From: DASQPJ01 sp036268355
GTDB taxonomy: Bacteria > Actinomycetota > Actinomycetes > Sporichthyales > Sporichthyaceae
Direction of reading: 5' to 3'
DNA: 23,355 nucleotides
NCBI GenBank assembly: GCA_036268355.1
Contig: DATAUG010000015.1
Location: forward strand, 1 to 23,355
This document shows, in pieces, positions 1-7,866 of the stretch (positions are counted from its first letter, which is position 1; each line of letters opens with the position of its first letter). The notes below the pieces were generated by a model. It saw nothing but the letters and a program-made list of their open reading frames with translations, did no database searches and was not told where the DNA came from. Made by a program: the position numbers and the translations under genes.

Positions 1-1
1 C

Positions 2-346
2 TACCTGCCCAGCGACGGCTACACGACGTTGAACACGATCTCGACAATGGGCTCGTTCCTGCTCGGCCTGTCGACGATCCCGTTCTTCATCAACGTCATC
101 TACACCGCGCGCCGGGCGCCGTTGGTCAACACCGACGACCCTTGGGGTTGGGGACGTTCCTTGGAGTGGGCGACCTCCTGCCCGCCACCGCGGCACAACT
201 TCCTCTCGATGCCGCGTATCCGGTCGGAGAGCCCCGCCTTCGACCTGCACCACCCGGAGCTGTCCGGCTCGCACGCCCACTCGGGCGGCACGACGCTGCT
301 GGACGAGATCTACGGTGAAGCCGACCACGATCCCGAAAGGCACTGA
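2..346 (+). CDS. ctaD: Cytochrome c oxidase subunit I, C-terminal end (partial)
   Basis: This is the last 114 codons of the catalytic haem-copper subunit of the aa3 oxidase; the gene enters from the left edge. The visible part holds the last transmembrane helix (TISTMGSFLLGLSTIPFFIN) and then the cytoplasmic tail typical of actinobacterial CtaD, with the diagnostic DDPWGWGRSLEWATSCPPPR stretch followed by HNF and a PAFDLHHPEL segment. The haem and copper ligands lie upstream of the window. The TGA stop at 344-346 is five bases before the ctaF start, so the two genes are almost certainly cotranscribed. The identification is firm; only the missing part is unknown. Confidence 0.95.
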   Translation, partial: YLPSDGYTTLNTISTMGSFLLGLSTIPFFINVIYTARRAPLVNTDDPWGWGRSLEWATSCPPPRHNFLSMPRIRSESPAFDLHHPELSGSHAHSGGTTLLDEIYGEADHDPERH

Positions 347-351
347 CACCA

Positions 352-747
352 GTGAAGGTCGAAGGCAACCTCTTCGCCGGCATGGGGATCTTCGTCGCCC
401 CGATCATTCCCATCTACTGGCACTTCTCGCACGACCCGACCGGTACCGCGGCGCTGGTCATGACCTTCGGGTTGTGCGCGCTGGTCGCGTTCTACTTCCT
501 GTTCACGGCCCGCCGCATCGACCTGCGTCCCGAGGACGACCGCAACGCGCGCATGGAGGACTCGGCGGGCGAGCTGGGCTTCTTCAGTCCATACAGTTGG
601 TGGCCGCTGGCACTGGCCGCCAGCGGCGCGATGGCCTTCCTCGGGGTCGCTGTCGGGTGGTGGCTGGTCATCCTGGCGATCCCGTGTTTCAGCGTCTCGG
701 TGTTCGGCCTCGTCTTCGAGTACTACCGCGGCGAGCACGCCCACTAG
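352..747 (+). CDS. ctaF: Cytochrome c oxidase subunit IV (actinobacterial CtaF)
   Basis: A 131-residue small membrane subunit of the actinobacterial aa3 oxidase, with about four hydrophobic helices: residues roughly 8-27, 34-55, 82-101 and 104-122. The start is GTG at 352, preceded by GAAAGG at 335-340. The N-terminus (MKVEGNLFAGMGIF) and the C-terminus (VFEYYRGEHAH) look like the CtaF family, and the place directly after ctaD is its usual one. The subunit is thought to have a structural role in the bcc-aa3 supercomplex. An imperfect copy of the last 37 bases of the gene lies just downstream (754-790). Confidence 0.93.
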   Translation: MKVEGNLFAGMGIFVAPIIPIYWHFSHDPTGTAALVMTFGLCALVAFYFLFTARRIDLRPEDDRNARMEDSAGELGFFSPYSWWPLALAASGAMAFLGVAVGWWLVILAIPCFSVSVFGLVFEYYRGEHAH

Positions 748-790
748 TAGGCGTCGGCCTCGTTCTCGAGTACCACTGCGGCGAGTACAC
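704..790 (+). repeat. Imperfect 50-bp-period duplication of the ctaF 3' end
   Basis: Bases 704-740, inside the end of ctaF, reappear at 754-790 after the stop codon with 6 differences in 37, all of them transitions. The second copy is in another frame relative to ctaF, yet its own frame would read VLEYHCGEYTR against VFEYYRGEHAH in the gene. It is most simply read as a decayed tandem duplication or the remnant of a longer ancestral 3' end. Confidence 0.75.
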
Positions 791-816
791 ACGGCCGCTG
801 GGCATCAGCTAAGGCA

Positions 817-872
817 TTCGTAACGCCCCGGAAACTTTTGTCCCCCGGGGCGTCAATGGCGCGTTTCGTAAC
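817..872 (+). promoter_or_regulatory. Direct repeat TTCGTAAC upstream of the L,D-transpeptidase gene
   Basis: The octamer TTCGTAAC occurs at 817-824 and again at 865-872, 48 bases apart, in the 216-base gap before the cell-wall transpeptidase gene. GTAAC-containing repeats are known sites for some actinobacterial cell-wall regulators such as MtrA, but two octamers are weak evidence. The first copy runs into the 5' arm of the hairpin at 823-853. Confidence 0.25.
823..853 (+). terminator. Hairpin after ctaF, probable terminator of the cta operon
   Basis: A perfect 9-bp stem pairs ACGCCCCGG (823-831) with CCGGGGCGT (845-853) around a 13-base loop. No U tract follows, which is common for actinobacterial intrinsic terminators. 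It lies 75 bases after the ctaF stop and 110 bases before the next gene. Confidence 0.5.
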
Positions 873-963
873 AAATCCGATCTGTCCCCCGATCCGAACT
901 CGACGCGTAAGCTTTCCAGCGGATCGGCGCTTCGGTGCGCCCGGGCAAGTGAAAGGGTGGCGC

Positions 964-2367
964 ATGCGGGCGAAGGGCGGGCGCCGGCGGCGTGTGCGAC
1001 GCGTCCTGCCCGGCACCGTTGCCACGGCGTCGGCGGTCATCGTCCTGAGCGCCTGCGGCAGCTCCGGTGGCGTGGTGTCCGCTGCCCCGGAATCCGCCCG
1101 CGTGGTCGCGGCGCTCCCGGCCGCGGTGTCCGCGGTGCTCACCGCCAGTCCGACCGACGGCTCCAGGGGTGTGCTCACCGACGCGACCCCGACGCTGTCG
1201 GTGGCCCAGGGCAAGCTGACCTCGGTGTTGCTCAGCGATCCGGCCGGCCGGGAGGTGCCCGGCACGGTGGGCGCCGGCGGCAGGGGTTGGCACGCCACCG
1301 GGCCGTTGGGCAACGGCAAGCGGTACACGTTCGAAGTGAGCGGCACCGACGATCACGGACACCCGTTCCGCAACTCCTCGTCGTTCGCCACGATCACCGA
1401 CGACAAGATCGTGAAGGCCTGGGTCAGTCCGCTGGCCGGAATGACGGTCGGCGTCGGCCAGCCGATCGCGGTCGAGTTCTCGCACCCCATCGTCGACCGG
1501 GCCGCCGTCGAGCGGCACCTGCTGGTGGACACCTCCACACCGGTCGTCGGTGCCTGGCACTGGGAGAGCGACACGGTCGTGCACTACCGTCCGGAGGCGT
1601 TCTGGCCCGCCAACACCAAGGTGGTGCTGCACACCGACCTGAAGGGCCTCGATGTCGGCGGCGGGCGTTTCGGCGACCAGGACCGGACGATCCCCTTCAC
1701 GGTGGGGCGATCCCAGATCACGCTGGTGGACGTGAAGTCCCACCGGATGCAGGTCTTCCGCGACGGCCAACTGATCCGGACGGTGGCGGTCAGCACCGGT
1801 AAGAAGGGTTCCCTGACCCGGGGCGGGACGAAGGTCGTGCTCGGCCTGGAGCGCGAGAAACACATGACGGGGGAGGGCATCGGCATCCAGAAGGACGCGC
1901 CGGACTACTTCGACCTGCACGTGCAGTACGCGGTCCGGATCACCTGGAGCGGTGAGTTCCTGCACGCGGCGCCCTGGCAGGGCGCCAACCACGGGCGGGC
2001 CAACGTCAGCCACGGCTGCGTCGGGATGAGCACCCCGCAGGCCAAGTGGTACTTCGACCACACGATCATCGGCGACGTCGTCAAGGTGGTCAATTCGCCC
2101 CGGAAGATGGAACTGCGCAACGGCTACGGGGACTGGAACCTGTCCTGGACCGATTGGCTGGCCGGCAGCGCACTGCCGCACGACGCGCCCCCACCGGACG
2201 CGGTTGCGGGCTCCGACGGTGCGGGGGGAGCCGTCGGTGAACCCTCGCCGGGGCCGGCGGACATCGGGACGGACAAGCCGGACACCCCGGCCACCGCAGC
2301 AACCGCGACCCCGACGCCCTCGGCCACCCCGGAATCCGCCCGCAGTTCGGCGGCCGCGCACCGCTGA
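964..2367 (+). CDS. Lipoprotein L,D-transpeptidase (Ig-like domain plus YkuD)
   Basis: A 467-residue enzyme that would form 3-3 peptidoglycan cross-links outside the membrane. A lipoprotein signal comes first: a cluster of arginines, a hydrophobic stretch and the lipobox LSAC with lipidated Cys31. An Ig-like region follows (about residues 55-245), then the YkuD catalytic domain (about 250-395) with NVSHGCVGMS, in which His350 and Cys352 are the expected catalytic residues. The last 65 residues or so are rich in Pro, Ala and Thr and carry no domain. The usual Asn after the HGC motif is replaced here (HGCVG). The start is ATG 964, chosen because GAAAGGG lies at 951-957 and because it gives a proper signal peptide; an in-frame start at 838 would bury the signal. 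The gene sits between ctaF and the convergent qcrB. Confidence 0.9.
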   Translation: MRAKGGRRRRVRRVLPGTVATASAVIVLSACGSSGGVVSAAPESARVVAALPAAVSAVLTASPTDGSRGVLTDATPTLSVAQGKLTSVLLSDPAGREVPGTVGAGGRGWHATGPLGNGKRYTFEVSGTDDHGHPFRNSSSFATITDDKIVKAWVSPLAGMTVGVGQPIAVEFSHPIVDRAAVERHLLVDTSTPVVGAWHWESDTVVHYRPEAFWPANTKVVLHTDLKGLDVGGGRFGDQDRTIPFTVGRSQITLVDVKSHRMQVFRDGQLIRTVAVSTGKKGSLTRGGTKVVLGLEREKHMTGEGIGIQKDAPDYFDLHVQYAVRITWSGEFLHAAPWQGANHGRANVSHGCVGMSTPQAKWYFDHTIIGDVVKVVNSPRKMELRNGYGDWNLSWTDWLAGSALPHDAPPPDAVAGSDGAGGAVGEPSPGPADIGTDKPDTPATAATATPTPSATPESARSSAAAHR

Positions 2368-2445
2368 CCCCACCTTGGGGCGCGTCGGCCCGGGGTGCCC
2401 CGCTCAGCCGTCCTGATCGGCCCGGCATCGGCGGTACAAACCGAA

Positions 2446-2481
2446 CCGGTGCGGCCGACGCCTTCGCGTCAGCCGCACCGG
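2446..2481. terminator. Bidirectional hairpin between the transpeptidase gene and qcrB
   Basis: CCGGTGCGGC (2446-2455) pairs perfectly with GCCGCACCGG (2472-2481). After one mismatch, GACG (2457-2460) pairs with CGTC (2467-2470) around the six-base loop CCTTCG. It is the strongest hairpin in the 140-base gap between two convergent genes and can serve both strands. Confidence 0.7.
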
Positions 2482-2507
2482 AGGTCGGTGGTTGCCCCGA
2501 CCGGAAC

Positions 2508-4130
2508 TCAGTGGTGACCGCCGCCGTGGTCGCCGTGGCCTGAGGTGAGCTCCTCGTACTCCTCGGCCGTCGGCTTCGGCATCGTGTCGACATACCAGAA
2601 CCGCGACAGGCGGGCCTGCAGCTTCTTCACCGGTGCCCCTGGGGCAGGGATGCCCTCGGAGTCGGTCGCCGGGCCGATCTCCAACGGCTTGTACTCTTCA
2701 CGGCTCATGAGCTTGAACCGCTGCTCGGCGCTGATCGGCTCGTGGACCTCGATGAACTCGCCGTTCGGCATCCGTTTGATGATGCCGGTCTCCCGCCCGT
2801 GCAGCACGCGCTGCAGATCCTTGCGCTGCAGCCCGATACACGCCCGTTTGGTGATGATGAAGGAGATGGGTGGCCCGATGATCAGCGCCACCTGGGTGAA
2901 CCGGGTCACGGCGTTGATCTCGACGTGGAAGGCGTAGGCGATCAGGTCGTTGCCGCCGTTCATCCACAGCAGGCAGTAGAACACCAACGACATCACGCCG
3001 AGCCCGGTACGCACGGGCGCGTCCCGGGGACGGTCCAACAGGTGGTGCTCACGCTTGTCGCCGGTGGCCCACGCCTCGATGAACGGGTAGACCATCATCG
3101 CGGTCATCATCAGGCCGGGCAGGATCAGGCCGGGGAACAGAATGTTCCACGAGATCGTGTGGCCCCAGATGTTCGTCTCCCAGTTCGGCATCGCCCGCAG
3201 CGAGCCTTCCAGGAAGCCGATGTACCAGTCGGGTTGGGAACCGGCGGATATCTGGTCCGGGTAGTACGGCCCGTACAACCAGATCGGGTTGATCTGCGCG
3301 ATCGCCCCGAGCAGTGCGCAGATGCCGAAGACCACGAAGAAGAAGCCGCCGGCCTTGGCCATGTAGACCGGCATGAGCGGGAAGCCGACCACGTTGTCGT
3401 TGGTCTTGCCGGCCCCCGGGAACTGGGTGTGCTTCTGGATCACGACCAGCATCAGGTGGAAGGTGATCAGCGCCAGGATGACGCCCGGGATGATCAACAC
3501 ATGGGTGATGAAGAACCGGGGGATCAGGTCGTGGCCCGGGAACTCACCGCCGAGCAGGAAGAATTCCACGTAGGTGCCCAGGACCGGGATCGAGAGCAAC
3601 ACCGTCATCGCGATCCGCAGCCCGGTGCCGGACAGCAGGTCGTCGGGCAGCGAGTAGCCGCAGAAACCCTCGATCAGAGCCAGGGTCACCAGCCCGTTGC
3701 CGATCAGCCAGTTGAGTTCACGCGGCTTGCGGAACGCTCCGGTGAAGAAGATCCGGCACAGGTGCACCACGATCGCGGAGACGAAGATCAACGCCGCCCA
3801 GTGGTGGATCTGGCGCATCAACAGGCCGCCGCGCACGTCGAACGACAGGCTCATCGTCGAGGCGTACGCCTCGGACATCGGGATGCCCTTCAGCGGCAAG
3901 TACGAGCCGTCGTAGGGCACCTCGGTCATGCTCGGGTTGAAGAACAGCGACAGGTACGTGCCGGTCAGCAGCAGGATGACGAAGCTGTAGAGGCAGATCT
4001 CGCCGAGCATGAAGGACCAGTGCTCGGGGAAGACCTTCCGCAGGTTCTTCTTGGCCCCGGCATTCAGGCCGATGCGTTCGTCCAGGTAGGTGGCTACGCC
4101 CCCACCGATCTTGGCCGCAGGACTGCTCAT
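2508..4130 (-). CDS. qcrB: Cytochrome bc1 complex cytochrome b subunit
   Basis: The 540-residue membrane cytochrome b of the menaquinol:cytochrome c reductase. It carries the two b haems and the quinol sites and is the target class of Q203-type inhibitors in mycobacteria. Histidines on the two haem-binding helices are visible (QIHHWAALIF at 107-116, VVHLCRIF at 121-128, FFITHVLIIP at 206-215, ITFHLMLVV at 222-230). The quinol-site PDWY tetrapeptide is at 300-303, the actinobacterial form of PEWY. About eight helices are followed by an actinobacteria-type extension after residue 420 and a His-rich end (GDHGGGHH). ATG 4130 overlaps the qcrA stop as ATGA. It is the last gene of ctaE-qcrCAB. Confidence 0.97.
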   Translation of the reverse strand: MSSPAAKIGGGVATYLDERIGLNAGAKKNLRKVFPEHWSFMLGEICLYSFVILLLTGTYLSLFFNPSMTEVPYDGSYLPLKGIPMSEAYASTMSLSFDVRGGLLMRQIHHWAALIFVSAIVVHLCRIFFTGAFRKPRELNWLIGNGLVTLALIEGFCGYSLPDDLLSGTGLRIAMTVLLSIPVLGTYVEFFLLGGEFPGHDLIPRFFITHVLIIPGVILALITFHLMLVVIQKHTQFPGAGKTNDNVVGFPLMPVYMAKAGGFFFVVFGICALLGAIAQINPIWLYGPYYPDQISAGSQPDWYIGFLEGSLRAMPNWETNIWGHTISWNILFPGLILPGLMMTAMMVYPFIEAWATGDKREHHLLDRPRDAPVRTGLGVMSLVFYCLLWMNGGNDLIAYAFHVEINAVTRFTQVALIIGPPISFIITKRACIGLQRKDLQRVLHGRETGIIKRMPNGEFIEVHEPISAEQRFKLMSREEYKPLEIGPATDSEGIPAPGAPVKKLQARLSRFWYVDTMPKPTAEEYEELTSGHGDHGGGHH

Positions 4131-5161
4131 CCGCGCTCCCAGTAACTCGGACCGACGGGCTCGTCGAAATCACGCTCGGCAACCAGGTAGCCGTCCTGGT
4201 CGACCGTGATGGCCAACTGGGGCAGGTTGCGCGCGGCCGGGCCGAATATCACCCTGCCGCCGTTGGCCAGGTCGAACGTCGATTGATGGCAGGGGCAGAG
4301 CATGTGGTGGGTCGAGTGCTCGTACAGCCCGAGCGGGCAGCCGGCGTGCACGCAGATCTTGGAGAAGGCCATGATGCCCTCATAGCCCTTGGCCGCCTCG
4401 TTCTTGCCACGGACCTCCTCCGGGCGCAACCGGATGATCATGACGGCCGCCTTCGCCAAGTCCTCCGGGGTGACCTCCCCGGTTGGGTGGACCGACATCA
4501 GCGAGCCGGCCTGCATGTCCTCCGGCCGGATCGGCTTGAGGCTGTTGGCCTGCAGCAACTGACGTCGCTTCGGCTCGGCCCAGAGGGTGTGGCGCAATAC
4601 CTTCTTCGGCAGTGGACCCAGGTCGCGCAGCGGCATGATCATGGTGATCGGGAACGCGGCCATCGCGCCGGCCAGCGACATCCAGATCAGCTTGCGGCGG
4701 GGCAGGGCCGAATCCGCGCCGCCGGCCTTGACCATCTCGAGCACGTCGGCGGTGTCCGCCGCCGAGGACTTCATCGGATGGCGGTCCTGGACCATCTCCG
4801 CGGAGTTCATCAGCTTGCGGGCCCAGTGGATCTGGCCGAAGCCGATGCCGAGCAGCGAGACGGTGAGCGAAAGGCCGAGCGCGAAGTTCATCGAACTCAC
4901 GTCGCCCAGGCCGATCACGCGGAAGATCGAGTGCGGGTCGATGGCCACGAAACAGACGACGAACGCGACGGTGGCGATCGAACTCACCGTGAACATGGCC
5001 GCGACCTGGCGCTCGGCCCGCTTGGCGGCCCGCTCGTCGACGTCGGTGCGACGTAGCTCGTGGTGGGGCAGCCCTGGGTTGGCGAACGGGTCGTCGGTCG
5101 GGTGTGCCAGCTCCGAGCCGTGCCCGGACCCGTGGCCGTGGGGGTCGTGCGAGTCGCTCAT
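4127..5161 (-). CDS. qcrA: Cytochrome bc1 complex Rieske iron-sulfur subunit
   Basis: A 344-residue Rieske protein of the bcc complex that passes electrons from quinol to cytochrome cc. Both cluster motifs are intact: CVHAGC gives Cys270 and His272 as ligands with Cys275 for the disulfide, and CPCHQS gives Cys289 and His292 as ligands with Cys291 as disulfide partner. Three hydrophobic segments precede the domain (about residues 56-75, 88-108 and 170-190), as in other actinobacterial QcrA, which have three helices rather than one. The N-terminus is His-rich and hydrophilic. The start is ATG 5161, which overlaps the qcrC stop as ATGA; an in-frame start 20 codons upstream would lie inside qcrC and is not favoured. 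Confidence 0.96.
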   Translation of the reverse strand: MSDSHDPHGHGSGHGSELAHPTDDPFANPGLPHHELRRTDVDERAAKRAERQVAAMFTVSSIATVAFVVCFVAIDPHSIFRVIGLGDVSSMNFALGLSLTVSLLGIGFGQIHWARKLMNSAEMVQDRHPMKSSAADTADVLEMVKAGGADSALPRRKLIWMSLAGAMAAFPITMIMPLRDLGPLPKKVLRHTLWAEPKRRQLLQANSLKPIRPEDMQAGSLMSVHPTGEVTPEDLAKAAVMIIRLRPEEVRGKNEAAKGYEGIMAFSKICVHAGCPLGLYEHSTHHMLCPCHQSTFDLANGGRVIFGPAARNLPQLAITVDQDGYLVAERDFDEPVGPSYWERG

Positions 5162-5952
5162 TTGGCCTTGGCCCCCAACCAGATCGCCGCCCCGATGAGG
5201 AGGGCCAGCACAGCGGTCCACAGCAGCAGACCCTCGGTGACCGGGCCGAGTCGGCCCAGCGCGCTACCACCCGGGTCCGGCTGCTTCTGCATGTGGGTCA
5301 AATAGGTGACGACGTCCTTCTTCTGGTCCGGCGTCAGCGCTCCGTCGTTGAAGACCGGCATGGCCTGCGGACCGGTCAGCATCGCCTCGTACATGTGCTT
5401 CGGATCGGTGTTCTGCAGGCCGACCGCGTACTTGCCGTAGGTCAGGGCGCCACCGTCGCCGGCGAAGTTGTGGCAGGACGCGCAGTTGGTGCGGAAGATC
5501 TGGCCGCCCTCCTGCATGTCGCCGTCGCTGGCGTACTGTTCCGCGGTCGGGATGGCCGGCCCCGGCGCCAGTGAGCCGATGAAGGCCGCGATGGCCGCGG
5601 TCTCGTCCTGGTTGAAGAAGGCCTTCTTCCGCGGCTCCTGGGCGTCCTTGGACTGCGCAGGCATCCGGCCGGTGCCGACCTGGAAGTCGACCGCCGCGGC
5701 GCCCGCGCCGATCAGCGGCGGGCCGTCGCTGCTGCCCTCCGCGTTCAGGCCGTGACAGCTGGAACAACTGCTGACGAAGAGGCCTTTGCCCTCCTCGATC
5801 GTCAGCGACCTGGCCCCGGTGGCCGCCTCGGCGGATCGGGACGGCGCGAAGGCCGCGTAGAGCGCCCCGACCATGCCGAGGGCGAACAGCACTACGACGA
5901 ATCTGGCCAGGGGATGGCGCCGTCTGGTTGACAGCCGACCGATCACTTTCAA
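5158..5952 (-). CDS. qcrC: Cytochrome bc1 complex dihaem cytochrome c subunit
   Basis: A 264-residue dihaem cytochrome cc that links the bc1 complex directly to the aa3 oxidase, so that no soluble cytochrome c is needed. The haem-binding motifs are CSSCH (Cys63, Cys66, His67) and CASCH (Cys157, Cys160, His161). Likely axial methionines are Met97 (RMPA) and Met198 (AMPVF). An N-terminal signal/anchor (about 17-36) and a C-terminal anchor helix (about 240-260) flank the domains. The start is taken as TTG 5952, with ACGGA six bases upstream; GTG 5946 in frame is a close alternative. The stop overlaps qcrA by ATGA. The gap to ctaE is 53 bases. Confidence 0.95.
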   Translation of the reverse strand: MKVIGRLSTRRRHPLARFVVVLFALGMVGALYAAFAPSRSAEAATGARSLTIEEGKGLFVSSCSSCHGLNAEGSSDGPPLIGAGAAAVDFQVGTGRMPAQSKDAQEPRKKAFFNQDETAAIAAFIGSLAPGPAIPTAEQYASDGDMQEGGQIFRTNCASCHNFAGDGGALTYGKYAVGLQNTDPKHMYEAMLTGPQAMPVFNDGALTPDQKKDVVTYLTHMQKQPDPGGSALGRLGPVTEGLLLWTAVLALLIGAAIWLGAKAK

Positions 5953-6005
5953 GTGCGTTCCGTCCTCGGGTACAGGGGGCGGGGGATCAGCGCAACAGAC
6001 AGGGC

Positions 6006-6617
6006 TCAGCGCAGCAGATAGATGGCGCCGAACAGGGCGATCCAGACCACGTCGACGAAGTGCCAGTAGTACGAGACGACGATCGCGGTGGTCGCCTGTT
6101 CATGGGTGAATCGGCGGGCGGCGAATGTGCGCCCGAGCACGAACAGGAAGGCGAACAGTCCCAGGGTGACGTGCAGCCCGTGGAAGCCGGTCGCCAGGAA
6201 GAAGATCGACCCGTAGGCGGACGACGACAGCGTCACGCCTTCATTGGTCAGCTGGGTGTACTCGGTGGCTTGGCCGGCCACGAAGAACGCACCCATCAGG
6301 AACGTGATGATGAACCAGAGCCGCAACTTCTCGACGTCGCCGCGCTCGGCCGCGAACACGCCCGCCTGGCAGGTGAACGAGCTGGACACCAGCACGAACG
6401 TGTTGAGCGAGGCGAACGGCAGGTTCAGGTGCACGTCCGCCGGTGGCCAGTGATCCAGCCCGGTCACCGACCGGATCGTGAAGTACATCGCGAACAAGCC
6501 CGCGAAGAACATCAGCTCGCTGGACAACCAGACGATCGTCCCGACGCTGACCATGTTCGGTCGGTTGACGGCACCGTGTGCTGACGGGCTGTCTACATGT
6601 GCAGTTGCGGTCGCCAC
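6006..6617 (-). CDS. ctaE: Cytochrome c oxidase subunit III
   Basis: A 203-residue subunit III of the aa3 oxidase, without catalytic metal, known to support proton uptake and stability. Five hydrophobic helices are seen: about 24-46, 68-88, 93-116, 137-158 and 178-198. The short actinobacterial/SoxM-type form is matched by NMVSVGTIVWLSSELMFFAG and by GSIFFLATGFHGLHVTLG near 136-153. GTG 6617 is chosen because a -10-like AATAAT ends exactly six bases upstream, fitting a leaderless transcript, and no good ribosome-binding site is seen. It is the first gene of ctaE-qcrCAB and is divergent from the CtaG-type gene. Confidence 0.96.
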   Translation of the reverse strand: MATATAHVDSPSAHGAVNRPNMVSVGTIVWLSSELMFFAGLFAMYFTIRSVTGLDHWPPADVHLNLPFASLNTFVLVSSSFTCQAGVFAAERGDVEKLRLWFIITFLMGAFFVAGQATEYTQLTNEGVTLSSSAYGSIFFLATGFHGLHVTLGLFAFLFVLGRTFAARRFTHEQATTAIVVSYYWHFVDVVWIALFGAIYLLR

Positions 6618-6623
6618 GGCGGC

Positions 6624-6629
6624 ATTATT
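6624..6629 (-). promoter_or_regulatory. -10 element of ctaE-qcrCAB, leaderless spacing
   Basis: On the minus strand AATAAT is followed by six bases (GCCGCC) and then the ctaE GTG. In actinobacteria a -10 hexamer six to seven bases before a start codon marks a leaderless mRNA. No convincing -35 box is visible. Confidence 0.5.
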
Positions 6630-6705
6630 GCGCCCCGGTAGTGCCGCTGCGTGACCGGGGCCGCCGTGTCTGGATTCGCTTGGGCTCTTCGCTCGTGTTC
6701 CCTGC

Positions 6706-6785
6706 GGTCAACAGGCTTCAATCGCCTCGGCAGCTGCGAGGGTTCGCAAGCTCGCCCTCGCGCCGCCCTCGCCTCAATCGCCTGT
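6706..6785 (-). repeat. Dispersed palindromic-ended element, copy A
   Basis: Read on the minus strand, this 80-base unit begins ACAGGCGATTGAGGCGAG and ends GATTGAAGCCTGTTGACC, with inverted ends AACAGGC/GCCTGTT. It matches copy B (14731-14809) at about 86 percent with one gap, counted by eye. Downstream of it on the plus strand lies GCTCGTCGCAGTCG (6791-6804), a fragment also found in the M48 gene. Confidence 0.75.
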
Positions 6786-6822
6786 TCCTCGCTCGTCGCA
6801 GTCGCTCAAGTTGTCCGACAGT

Positions 6823-6828
6823 TAGGCT
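6823..6828 (+). promoter_or_regulatory. -10 element of the ctaG-like gene, leaderless spacing
   Basis: TAGGCT fits the TANNNT form and is followed by exactly six bases before the GTG at 6835. This mirrors the divergent ctaE promoter. No clear -35 box is present. Confidence 0.45.
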
Positions 6829-6834
6829 CAAGGG

Positions 6835-7797
6835 GTGCTCGCGGCCTTGCTTCCGACCCATGCCGGGCCAGGCCTGCCGACCGCTCCGTTGAGCGGCTCG
6901 CGGTGGCTGACGGCCTGGTCGTTCGAGCCGGTTCCGGTGCTGACGATTGCGCTTTCGGCATTGGTCTACCTGTGGGGCGTGCAGCGGCTGCGGGCGGCGG
7001 GAACCGCCTGGTCGGTGGGCCGCACCGTGTCGTTCGTGGTCGGCGGCCTGGGCTCGGCGTTGATCGCGACCTGTTCCGCGCTGGGGACCTATGACGAAGT
7101 CCTGATCTCGGTGCACATGGTTCAGCACATGATCCTGGCGATGATCACGCCGGTGTTCCTGGCGCTGGGCGCTCCGGTCACGCTGGCGCTGCGGACGCTT
7201 CCGGCCCGGCCCAGGGGTTGGCTGCTGGCACTCGTGCACTCCCGCGTGGCCGCGGTTCTGACCTTCCCAGTGGTGGCCGGCGCGTTGTTCATCGTCAACC
7301 CCTTCGTGCTCTACTTCAGCGGCTTGTACGAGCTGACGTTGCAGCACGACTGGCTGCATCAGCTGGTCCACCTGCACTTCGTGGCCGTGGGCCTGCTCTG
7401 GTACACCCCGCTGATCGGCGTGGACCCGCTCCCGCGCCGCCAGAGCTACCCGTTGCGGATGATCGCGGCCTTCCTGACACTGCCGTTCCACGCCTTCATG
7501 GGCGTGGCGATCATGTCGATGACCACGCTGATCGCGGGGGACTGGTACACCGCGCAGGACCGCGCCTGGGGGCCCAGTCCCCTCACCGACCAGCACACCG
7601 CGGGCGGGATCCTGTGGTCCAGCGGCGACCTGGTGGGGCTCGTGGTGTTCACCGCGCTGTTCAGGCAGTGGGTTCGCGCCAGCCAGCGGGAGGCGCGCAG
7701 GGAGGACCGGCGCCTGGACCGCCTGGAGGCGGAGGAGGCCGCGCGGGCGGCGCGGGCCGCCCGGTTCGCGGGCGCCGCCGATCAGCAACCTCGATAG
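6835..7797 (+). CDS. CtaG-type cytochrome c oxidase assembly membrane protein
   Basis: A 320-residue integral membrane protein of the caa3-type CtaG family, linked to copper delivery or assembly of haem-copper oxidases. It has about seven hydrophobic helices. Histidines and methionines that could bind metal are in place: HMVQHM (His94, His98), LQHDWLHQLVHLHF near 168-181, and FHAFMGVAIMSM near 218-229. The last 45 residues are a charged, Ala/Arg/Glu-rich cytoplasmic tail. The start is GTG 6835, with the -10-like hexamer six bases before it. Its place next to the ctaE operon supports a role in oxidase biogenesis. This family is distinct from the mitochondrial Cox11-type CtaG. Confidence 0.88.
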   Translation: MLAALLPTHAGPGLPTAPLSGSRWLTAWSFEPVPVLTIALSALVYLWGVQRLRAAGTAWSVGRTVSFVVGGLGSALIATCSALGTYDEVLISVHMVQHMILAMITPVFLALGAPVTLALRTLPARPRGWLLALVHSRVAAVLTFPVVAGALFIVNPFVLYFSGLYELTLQHDWLHQLVHLHFVAVGLLWYTPLIGVDPLPRRQSYPLRMIAAFLTLPFHAFMGVAIMSMTTLIAGDWYTAQDRAWGPSPLTDQHTAGGILWSSGDLVGLVVFTALFRQWVRASQREARREDRRLDRLEAEEAARAARAARFAGAADQQPR

Positions 7798-7827
7798 CAT
7801 CGGGCGATCGTGAGCGACTTGCGCCGA

Positions 7828-7866
7828 GCGAGGAGCACAAGCGAGGAGCACAAGCGAGGAACGAGC
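7828..7866 (+). repeat. 13-bp tandem repeat GCGAGGAGCACAA
   Basis: Two perfect units (7828-7840 and 7841-7853) are followed by a decayed third beginning GCGAGGAACGAGC. It belongs in style to the GAGCGAGNAGCGAG repeats scattered in the other gaps. It lies in the 149-base gap before the receiver-like gene and holds no convincing gene; a 57-codon frame from GTG 7810 crosses it. Confidence 0.7.

Noticed and set aside
838..963. Upstream in-frame start for the transpeptidase (ATG-like start at 838)
   Set aside because: It would overlap the hairpin after ctaF and place 42 residues before a clean lipoprotein signal; ATG 964 has a good ribosome-binding site.
2742..4145. Long open frame opposite qcrB (plus strand), and similar frames opposite qcrA, the transpeptidase, the kinase and the coiled-coil gene
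   Set aside because: Composition is typical of antisense frames in GC-rich DNA (runs of Arg, Gln, Asp or Gly); each lies over a gene with clear motifs.
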